From: Enterobacterales bacterium
GTDB lineage: Bacteria; Pseudomonadota; Gammaproteobacteria; Enterobacterales; Succinivibrionaceae
Direction: 5' to 3'
DNA length: 12,464 bases
Assembly: GCA_900768635.1 (NCBI GenBank)
Contig: CAAGDP010000085.1
Span: forward strand, 1 to 12,464
Made by a program: the position numbers and the translations under genes. This document shows positions 1 to 5,526 of this stretch, piece after piece. Position 1 is the stretch's first letter. Every line of letters starts with the position of its first letter. The notes under the pieces were generated by a model that worked only from the letters and a program-made list of their open reading frames with translations, had not been told where the DNA came from and did not search any database.

Positions 1-196
1 GAACCATGCAAAATATCGAATATCAAATGGAAAAATTGAAGGTATAAATCAGAAGATTAAGACCATTAGGAGACAGAGCTATGGTTTGCCTGATGATGAA
101 TACTTTTTCTTGAAGTTACTTGATGCTTCAAGGCAAAAATGGAATCACAGTTTGGAGCGATCCTCTATGTGATCCCACAATTTTTCGTACTGAACC
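1..196 (+). mobile_element. Right end of an ISL3-type insertion sequence
   Basis: The window opens inside an insertion sequence. The C-terminal end of an ISL3-like transposase stops at 172, and the next about 25 bases (172-196, including CCCACAATTTTTCG) look like the terminal repeat. The element probably ends near the TGAACC at 191-196, because the decayed lipoprotein gene begins immediately afterwards. The ISL3 family usually makes an 8-bp target duplication, but the other IS end lies outside the window, so neither the terminal inverted repeat nor the duplication can be confirmed. The right boundary is an inference. Confidence 0.5.
2..172 (+). CDS. ISL3-family transposase, C-terminal end (partial)
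   Basis: The frame is open from the window edge to TGA at 170-172 and gives 56 residues, so the 5' part is missing from the window rather than broken. The stretch SNGKIEGINQKIKTIRRQSY (about residues 9-28), followed by GLPDDEYFFLKLLDASR, is the hallmark end of ISL3-type DDE transposases. There the glutamate of the N-G-K-x-E-G-x-N motif is the last catalytic acidic residue. The protein would cut and paste the element's own DNA. The remaining tail (QKWNHSLERSSM) is ordinary for the family. Family assignment is confident. Whether the element is still active cannot be judged from this end. Confidence 0.85.
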   Translation, partial: NHAKYRISNGKIEGINQKIKTIRRQSYGLPDDEYFFLKLLDASRQKWNHSLERSSM

Positions 197-204
197 GATA
201 AAAT

Positions 205-892
205 TGAACACAAAAACCTGTTCAGAAAGACTTTGCTCTCTCTGTGCATTGCCTAGCACTTTGTGCCTGCGGGGGGGGGGAGCAGCCATAGCGTACCTAC
301 TCCTGAACCGGTCCCTGCTGATACCACCACTGTAAACCTGCAGATTATTGACGGCTACATTAAAGGAGCTGAAGTCTTCGCCGATCTTAACCGGAATTTT
401 GCCAAAGATGATGTCGAGCCTTACAGCACCTCGGATGTAAACGGTTTAGTCACCTTAAATATTCCTAACAGTAAGCTTCCGGCCAATAAACCGGTTAAAG
501 TTATCTCTCAATCCGTTAAAAACTCAGACAATTCTGTTTTGGGAGTAACAAAATCCGCTAATTAGGATCTAGTAGTTAATAACATTGAATCAATTCAGAA
601 TACTCCCACCACATCATTTCTGTTCTTGGCTCAGGACCTGACAGCTACAGGCAGATCCGGTCTTTTTTATTATCCTGCTAATCAAGGCTGTAGTTACAAA
701 TCAGACGCCAACGTAATATTTTCGAAACAATCCTTCAGTTACAGCCGGTGAAACTTTTCAGTTCTTCCGGGAGTAACTTGACCTGCCTCTGTAATAGTAT
801 GGTGCAAAACAGGTGCTGTCAGGATAAGAATGCATTCCGGAGAATTTGGCAGCTGGGATATTAAAAAAGGATATGGTTTATATAGAGAGTGA
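205..892 (+). pseudogene. Decayed surface lipoprotein gene
   Basis: One frame can be followed for about 620 bases (263-892), interrupted only by stops at 563, 749 and 779, far fewer than chance predicts for an untranslated frame. The part up to 562 reads as a clean secreted-protein sequence, with VPTPEPVPADTTTVNLQIID followed by a region rich in D, N, V and P. Just upstream, in another frame, lies a lipobox-like LALCAC ending at 268-270, and the cysteine is followed by Gly codons made of the G10 run. With nine Gs the lipobox would join the mature frame as C-GGG-SSHS. The gene is therefore a type II signal-peptide lipoprotein broken by an indel and by nonsense mutations. The signal peptide has no convincing ATG, and the insertion sequence ends only a few bases before it, so the 5' end may have been lost. 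The protein family is not recognised. Confidence 0.6.
271..280 (+). repeat. Poly-G tract (G10) at a frame break
   Basis: Ten consecutive Gs follow the TGC that would encode the lipidated cysteine. Upstream and downstream coding frames differ by one base across it, and nine or twelve Gs would fuse them. Such tracts are classic slipped-strand sites. The additional stops further downstream favour simple decay over a working phase switch. Confidence 0.7.
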
Positions 893-900
893 TCAGATAA

Positions 901-935
901 TAAAAAAACCACAGACCTGAATAAAAAGTCTGTGG
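901..935 (-). terminator. Intrinsic terminator of the pnp transcript
   Basis: Reading the minus strand, CCACAGAC (935-928) pairs perfectly with GTCTGTGG (916-909) across an 11-nt loop, and is followed by TTTTTTTA (908-901). It sits about 40 bases after the pnp stop codon. The plus-strand side has only CTTATT after the stem, so it is a poor terminator for the lipoprotein remnant. Confidence 0.85.
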
Positions 936-975
936 CTTATTAAGGATCAGCTCTGTAGTTCCAGAGGTTCAGAAA

Positions 976-3372
976 TTAAGCTTTTGGTTTTTCCTCTGGC
1001 TCAATTACAGTTTCAACAGAAATTTCTTCTGCAACAACCTGAACTTCAGGTTGTTCCACCTGAGCTTCAAAAGTAACATTTGCTTCATTCTCAAATGGAG
1101 GCACGTTTTCCTCAACCTGATCATCTCTTTCAAAAGTTGGAAGATCAGCATCTGCCAGAGGTTCCGGAATATTCAACTCAGGTTCGGTGGAAACGATTTC
1201 CTGAGGCTGAGATTCAATTTCCGCAACAGGTTGACTTTCCGGAGCAGGAACATTGGATGCTTTGTTAAAGGCATCCGGACCCAATTCCTCAAGCATAGCT
1301 TCCTTAATGGAAAGTCTTACCCGACCCTGACGATCAATATCCAGAACTTTAACCCGAACCTGATCACCCACATTCAGGTAATCATTAATAGTCTTAATTC
1401 TCTCTGCAGAAATCTGCGAAATATGAACCAGACCATCCTTACCAGGCAGGAAGGTTACAAAGGCGCCAAATTCAGTTATACGGGAAACAACACCATCATA
1501 GATTTTGCCCACTTCAGCTTCGGCAGTCAAAGCGTAAATCCGGTTGATAACCTCCTGAGCCTTTAAGCCATCTGTAGCGGCAATTTTAACAACACCATCA
1601 TCACCCACATCGATAACAGTACCGGTCTCTTCTGTAAGAGCTCGAATAGTTGCACCACCCTTACCAATAATATCTTTAATCTTTTCAGGATTGATTTTAA
1701 TGGTATGGATTTGCGGAGCATATACAGAAAGCTCAGAACGAGGCTTATCAATGCACTTGTTCATTACACTGAGAATATGAAGTCTTGCCTCATGAGCCTG
1801 CTTCAGAGCTATTTGCATAATTTCCCGGGTGATACCTTCAATCTTAATATCCATCTGTAAAGCGGTAACACCTTCTGAAGTACCGGCTACCTTAAAGTCC
1901 ATGTCTCCAAGATGATCTTCATCTCCAAGAATATCAGTAAGAACCACAAAGCGCTCGTCCTCTTTAACAAGGCCCATGGCAATACCGGCAACCTGTGCTT
2001 TAATCGGTACACCGGCATCCATAAGTGCCAAAGATGAACCGCATACAGAAGCCATGGATGAAGAACCATTGGATTCAGTAATTTCAGAAACTACACGAAC
2101 AGTATATGGAAATTCTTCAGCAGAAGGCATAACTGCAGCAATACCGCGCTTGGCAAGTCTGCCATGACCTAATTCACGACGCTTTGGAGAACCAATAAGG
2201 CCAACTTCACCAACACAGTATGGAGGGAAGTTGTAATGAAGAATGAAACGGTCAACCCGTTCACCGCAAAGTTCATCTACAATCTGAGCATCCCGATCTG
2301 AACCAAGGGTACAGGTTACCATAGCCTGTGTTTCACCACGGGTGAACAATGCAGATCCATGAACCCGGGGCAGAATACCAGTTCCAACGGATAAGGCACG
2401 AACCATTTCTGTGTTTCTGCCGTCAATGCGAGGTTCACCGGCAAGAACACGATCTCTTACAATACGCTTTTCCAGAGCATGGAAAAGTTCGCCGGCATTT
2501 TTAACATTTACTTCAGGATTTTCAGCTACCAGAGCTTCAATCATTTCCTTCTTCAGTTCGGAAATCTTATTAAGTCGATCCAGCTTCTCGGTAATACGGT
2601 AAATTTCACCCAGACGCTCTTTAGCATAGGTTTCCACCTTAGCCTTAAGCTCGGTATTTTCAGCAGGTGCAACCCAATCCCACTTAGGAGTGTTCACCTC
2701 TGCTGCAAATTCGTTAATAGCGTCAATTACCACCTGCATCTGTTCGTGGCCATACATAACAGCACCCAGCATAGTATCTTCAGGAAGGATCTTAGCTTCA
2801 GATTCCACCATAAGAACCGCAGGCTTGGTACCGGCAACAACCAGATCCAGCTGACTTTCCTTCATTTCAGACTTGATTGGATTAAGTACATACTGATTGT
2901 TAATATAACCTACCCGGGCAGCTCCTATAGGGCCGTTAAAAGGAATTCCGGAAATAGCAAGAGCTGCGGAAGCACCAATCATGGAAATAATATCGGTAGG
3001 AATTTCCGGATTGGCTGACACTACAGTAATAACTACCTGTACATCATGAGTAAAACCACTTGGGAACAGCGGTCTGATAGGACGGTCAATAAGTCTTGCA
3101 ATCAGAGTTTCACCTTCGCTTGGGCGACCTTCTCTCTTAAAGTATCCACCAGGAAAACGACCGGCGGCGTAAGCTCTTTCCTGATAATTAACTGTAAGCG
3201 GGAAAAAATCTCTTTCTTCTGACGGTTCTTCTTTTACACCCACCACTGTTACAAATACGCTGGTATCATCCATGCTTGCCATAACTGCAGCGTTTGCCTG
3301 CTTTCCGATTACGCCTGTTTCCAGTGTTACAGTATGCTGACCATACTTAAATTTTTTTACTATAGGAGTCAC
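976..3372 (-). CDS. pnp: Polyribonucleotide nucleotidyltransferase (PNPase)
   Basis: This is the phosphorolytic 3'-5' exoribonuclease and polymerase of mRNA decay, a cytoplasmic homotrimer usually linked to RNase E. Near-identity to E. coli PNPase runs through both RNase PH domains. These include FFPLTVNYQER, the GRPSEGETLIARLIDRPIRP block and ILGDEDHLGDMDFK, which carries the catalytic aspartates. A KH domain (IIGKGGATIRALTEETG) and an S1 domain (GAFVTFLPGKDGLVHISQI) follow. I chose the GTG at 3372 because AAGGAAG lies 5-6 nt upstream and the protein then starts VTPIVKKFKYGQHTVTLETG, matching the family start. A longer TTG start at 3417 overlaps the -10 candidate. The length is 798 residues against about 711 in E. 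coli. The excess is a roughly 106-residue Glu/Pro-rich acidic tail after RLSIKEA. The gene has its own probable promoter and a terminator at 901-935. Confidence 0.96.
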   Translation of the reverse strand: MTPIVKKFKYGQHTVTLETGVIGKQANAAVMASMDDTSVFVTVVGVKEEPSEERDFFPLTVNYQERAYAAGRFPGGYFKREGRPSEGETLIARLIDRPIRPLFPSGFTHDVQVVITVVSANPEIPTDIISMIGASAALAISGIPFNGPIGAARVGYINNQYVLNPIKSEMKESQLDLVVAGTKPAVLMVESEAKILPEDTMLGAVMYGHEQMQVVIDAINEFAAEVNTPKWDWVAPAENTELKAKVETYAKERLGEIYRITEKLDRLNKISELKKEMIEALVAENPEVNVKNAGELFHALEKRIVRDRVLAGEPRIDGRNTEMVRALSVGTGILPRVHGSALFTRGETQAMVTCTLGSDRDAQIVDELCGERVDRFILHYNFPPYCVGEVGLIGSPKRRELGHGRLAKRGIAAVMPSAEEFPYTVRVVSEITESNGSSSMASVCGSSLALMDAGVPIKAQVAGIAMGLVKEDERFVVLTDILGDEDHLGDMDFKVAGTSEGVTALQMDIKIEGITREIMQIALKQAHEARLHILSVMNKCIDKPRSELSVYAPQIHTIKINPEKIKDIIGKGGATIRALTEETGTVIDVGDDGVVKIAATDGLKAQEVINRIYALTAEAEVGKIYDGVVSRITEFGAFVTFLPGKDGLVHISQISAERIKTINDYLNVGDQVRVKVLDIDRQGRVRLSIKEAMLEELGPDAFNKASNVPAPESQPVAEIESQPQEIVSTEPELNIPEPLADADLPTFERDDQVEENVPPFENEANVTFEAQVEQPEVQVVAEEISVETVIEPEEKPKA

Positions 3373-3416
3373 TTTTTCTTCCTTGACTAATATTTTTTCT
3401 AGATATAAGTAGCGCA

Positions 3417-3422
3417 ATTATA
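3417..3422 (-). promoter_or_regulatory. Candidate pnp promoter -10 box
   Basis: A perfect TATAAT on the minus strand lies 45 bases before the GTG start, in an AT-rich stretch between the rpsO terminator and pnp (3423-3656). No good -35 hexamer is found at 16-18 bp spacing. I see no other gene in this gap. A small inverted repeat (ATCAGA/TCTGAT, 3505-3520) could be part of a longer leader if transcription starts further upstream. PNPase represses its own leader in E. coli, so a structured leader would be expected. Confidence 0.4.
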
Positions 3423-3656
3423 ACAAATAAATCAATGGCAAAAATATAAAAAACCAATATGCAAAAAATTCTGTTACAAATTTGCGAACTGGTTTACAAA
3501 CTTTATCAGAAGGTTCTGATCAGATATTCAGTAAAAACAGAGAAACAGGTGATCTGGGAATAAGAAAAAACGAGTTTCACAGCAACAGGCAACAATTTGG
3601 AAAAAGAGTGCCTCTGATTTTTAACCCGGGTATGGGTATGATCTAAGATCCAAAGA

Positions 3657-3686
3657 TAAAAAAATCCCCGGAAGATCCCAGGGATA
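3657..3686 (-). terminator. Intrinsic terminator after rpsO
   Basis: On the minus strand ATCCCTGG (3685-3678) pairs with CCGGGGAT (3671-3664), eight pairs with one G-U, around a 6-nt loop. A run of seven Ts overlaps the stem's final T (3664-3658). It follows the rpsO stop by about 40 bases, matching the E. coli arrangement in which rpsO and pnp are separated by a terminator. Confidence 0.85.
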
Positions 3687-3691
3687 ATTTC

Positions 3692-3707
3692 GTCTGACCT
3701 TCCAGAC
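3692..3707 (-). other. Small hairpin between rpsO and its terminator
   Basis: GTCTG (3707-3703) and CAGAC (3696-3692) form a five-pair stem with a 6-nt loop directly ahead of the terminator. It may protect the rpsO mRNA 3' end or act as a processing site. The stem is short, so the function is unproven. Confidence 0.4.
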
Positions 3708-3727
3708 ATCAGAATATAAAGCTACTC

Positions 3728-3997
3728 TTACTTACGCAGACCAAGCTTGCCGAGGAGTGCAAGATATCTTTCTTCTGAGGTGCTACGCAGATAATTAAGA
3801 AGAGAACGACGCTGAGATACCAGGTGCAGAAGTCCGCGACGACCCTGATGATCCTTCTTGTTCTTTTCAAAGTGTGGTTGCAGGTCGTTAATACGAGCGG
3901 TAAGAAGAGCAATCTGAACTTCAGTAGCTCCGGTATCTTTTTCGTTACGACCATATTCCTTAACAATAGCTGCGCGCTGTTCTGCAGTTAGTGACAT
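3728..3997 (-). CDS. rpsO: 30S ribosomal protein S15
   Basis: S15 binds 16S rRNA early and nucleates the platform of the small subunit. The 89-residue product has exactly the E. coli length. It carries the family core DTGATEVQIALLTARI and the rRNA-binding region KKDHQGRRGLLHLVSQRRSL, and ends LGLRK. I chose the ATG at 3997, which gives MSLTAEQ. The ATG four codons upstream overlaps the GGAG ribosome-binding site that serves 3997 at 7-nt spacing. The gene lies between truB and pnp as usual. It has its own promoter inside the end of truB, a leader of about 90 nt with hairpins, and its own terminator. This fits separate, autogenously controlled expression. Confidence 0.97.
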   Translation of the reverse strand: MSLTAEQRAAIVKEYGRNEKDTGATEVQIALLTARINDLQPHFEKNKKDHQGRRGLLHLVSQRRSLLNYLRSTSEERYLALLGKLGLRK

Positions 3998-4016
3998 ATT
4001 ATTCTCCATATATATA

Positions 4017-4040
4017 CTGACCGATCACTAATCCAGTCAG
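4017..4040 (-). promoter_or_regulatory. rpsO leader hairpin (possible S15 autoregulatory site)
   Basis: On the minus strand CTGACTG (4040-4034) can pair with CGGTCAG (4023-4017), including one G-U pair, around a 10-nt loop. It sits about 20 bases upstream of the rpsO start and just 5' of the Shine-Dalgarno. S15 represses its own translation through leader RNA structures in several bacteria, but the structures differ between lineages. Position and pairing are seen; the regulatory role is inferred. Confidence 0.4.
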
Positions 4041-4049
4041 AAATGAAAC

Positions 4050-4087
4050 AAAAAAAATCAGTCTGTTGCACTTATGTACTTCAGACT
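4050..4087 (-). terminator. Hairpin with T-run after truB
   Basis: AGTCTG (4087-4082) pairs with CAGACT (4065-4060) around a 16-nt loop, followed by GA and eight Ts (4057-4050). It would weakly terminate transcripts arriving from truB. For transcripts starting at the local rpsO promoter (start about 4086) the left arm lies at the very 5' end, so there it would more likely be a 5' structure. The stem is only six pairs with a long loop, so read-through is likely. Confidence 0.5.
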
Positions 4088-4092
4088 AGGGC

Positions 4093-4121
4093 ATTATACT
4101 AGCATTGTCCCCTTGTGCCAA
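4093..4121 (-). promoter_or_regulatory. rpsO promoter
   Basis: The minus strand has TTGGCA (4121-4116), a 17-bp spacer and a perfect TATAAT (4098-4093), a near-ideal sigma-70 promoter. It overlaps the last codons and stop of truB. The expected start near 4086 gives an rpsO leader of about 90 nt. E. coli also has an rpsO promoter at this place. Confidence 0.75.
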
Positions 4122-5088
4122 CAAGAGAATTATACAAATCCAGAACCTCTGCGGTTCTTACCAACCGGCGCGGGCGGATTAACCCTCCGGATAAATCAGC
4201 AACACCTAAAAAGTGATGGCCGGTAACAGTATAAAGTCTTACTTCCCGCTCTCCGCCGGTATTCCGGGCGGACTTCACCGATCTTCCGTTCACAATTGCA
4301 AAAACTTCCTGATCGGGGATGGCAATCTCATCCAATCCGGATACTGCACTATCCAACGGAAGAAGGATCCGATCAAGCATACTGCGATCCTGCTCTTCTT
4401 GGTTAAGGCTGCGGTTCAGAGTCTCCTCCAGCTCCTCCAGAGTGATCATTTTATCCCGGGGATAATTTGCCACCTGAGTCCGGTTTAATTCCGTGACATG
4501 AGCACCACAACCCAGAAGTTCACCCAGATCGTCCACAATAGTTCTCACATAAGTCCCTTTGGAGCAGGAGATTTTCAGAGAAATAAAAGGAAGATTGAAA
4601 GATATCAGAGATATTTCATATACAGTAATAGGACGCGCCGGTCTTTCAATAACAATACCTTCCCGGGCATATTCATAAAGAGGCCGTCCATTATGTTTCA
4701 GAGCTGAGAACATTGACGGCACCTGCATTATATCCCCTTCAAAGGAATGCAAAGCCTCCCGTACCTGCTCTTCGGTAACATCAGGCTCCTGAGAAGAAAT
4801 CACCTCCCCGTCAGCGTCTGATGTATTGGTTCGTATCCCTAGACAGGCGGTAACTTCATAGGATTTATCAGATTCAAGAAGCAACTGAGAAAATTTGGTA
4901 GCTTCCCCCAGACAGATAGGAAGCATTCCGGTTGCCAGAGGATCCAAAGCACCGGTATGTCCAGCCTTGTTGGCATTAAAAACCTGTTTAACCCTCTGTA
5001 ATGCAAAGTTAGAAGACATGCCTGTGGGCTTGTTAAGCAACACTATCCCATCTACATCCCGACCGTGGGATCGCCTATGACGTGACAT
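4099..5088 (-). CDS. truB: tRNA pseudouridine(55) synthase TruB
   Basis: TruB converts U55 of the tRNA T-loop to pseudouridine and helps tRNA fold. The product is 329 residues against about 314 in E. coli. The catalytic motif GHTGALDPLATGMLPICLGE is intact, with the nucleophile Asp49. Other family blocks are DGIVLLNKPTGMSS near the N terminus, QVPSMFSALKHNGRPLYEYAR, and CSKGTYVRTIVDDLG. The C-terminal 60-70 residues form the PUA-like RNA-binding domain. The ATG at 5088 follows the rbfA stop by 9 bases, and the GGAGGG at the rbfA end is the likely, somewhat distant, ribosome-binding site. This tight spacing suggests coupled translation. Confidence 0.96.
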   Translation of the reverse strand: MSRHRRSHGRDVDGIVLLNKPTGMSSNFALQRVKQVFNANKAGHTGALDPLATGMLPICLGEATKFSQLLLESDKSYEVTACLGIRTNTSDADGEVISSQEPDVTEEQVREALHSFEGDIMQVPSMFSALKHNGRPLYEYAREGIVIERPARPITVYEISLISFNLPFISLKISCSKGTYVRTIVDDLGELLGCGAHVTELNRTQVANYPRDKMITLEELEETLNRSLNQEEQDRSMLDRILLPLDSAVSGLDEIAIPDQEVFAIVNGRSVKSARNTGGEREVRLYTVTGHHFLGVADLSGGLIRPRRLVRTAEVLDLYNSLVGTRGQC

Positions 5089-5097
5089 ATTGAATGA

Positions 5098-5484
5098 TCA
5101 TCCCTCCGAAGAATGAGACTGAAGTTCCTCATCTCGTCGCACTGACTGGGCTATTAAGCTGGAAAGTTCCATACCTTTAACCAGAGTCTCATCATAATAA
5201 AATTTAATATTTGGTACCACTCTGAGTTTCATGCGACTTCCAATCATAGATCTGAAAAAGCCGGAAGCACGATTAAGGACATCCAGTGCAGTACTGAGCT
5301 GATCTTCAGGAAGATTTAAAAAAGTGACATAAATCTTGGCATACATCAGATCGCCAGACAAATCAACACCGGATACTGTCACAAATCCCACTCGGGGATC
5401 CTTAAAGTCCTGTTGCAAAACCTCAGCAATTTCCTTTTGCATCTGCTCGGCCACACGCCGGGCACGATTAAATGTTCTTGGCAT
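5098..5484 (-). CDS. rbfA: 30S ribosome-binding factor RbfA
   Basis: RbfA binds the 30S subunit near helix 1 of 16S rRNA and supports late maturation and cold growth. The 128-residue product matches the family (133 in E. coli) and has the single KH-like fold: the N-terminal helix RARRVAEQMQKEIAEVLQQ, then DPRVGFVTVSGVDLSGDLMYA, then the LRVVPNIKFYYDETLVKGME strand region. The ATG at 5484 lacks a Shine-Dalgarno at normal distance. A purine-rich AAAGGAG lies just after the infB stop, and a perfect hairpin fills the space between (see separate entry). The gene is followed closely by truB. Confidence 0.95.
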   Translation of the reverse strand: MPRTFNRARRVAEQMQKEIAEVLQQDFKDPRVGFVTVSGVDLSGDLMYAKIYVTFLNLPEDQLSTALDVLNRASGFFRSMIGSRMKLRVVPNIKFYYDETLVKGMELSSLIAQSVRRDEELQSHSSEG

Positions 5485-5494
5485 TAATTTTTCA

Positions 5495-5522
5495 AAGGAG
5501 ATCTGCGATCTCCTTCTCCTTT
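5495..5522 (-). promoter_or_regulatory. Shine-Dalgarno plus hairpin ahead of rbfA
   Basis: On the minus strand AAAGGAG (5522-5516) directly abuts a perfect 9-bp inverted repeat, AAGGAGATC (5515-5507), GCA, GATCTCCTT (5503-5495). Ten nucleotides then lead to the rbfA ATG. Linearly the Shine-Dalgarno is 31 nt from the start, but if the stem folds the effective gap is about 10 nt. The second GGAG lies inside the stem and would be masked. The pairing is directly visible; its role in translation start is inference. Confidence 0.6.
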
Positions 5523-5526
5523 AAGG

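Noticed and set aside
3505..3520. ATCAGAAGGTTCTGAT palindrome in the pnp upstream region as an operator
   Set aside because: Six-bp arms far from the likely -10 box and with no promoter adjoining; noted only as possible leader structure.
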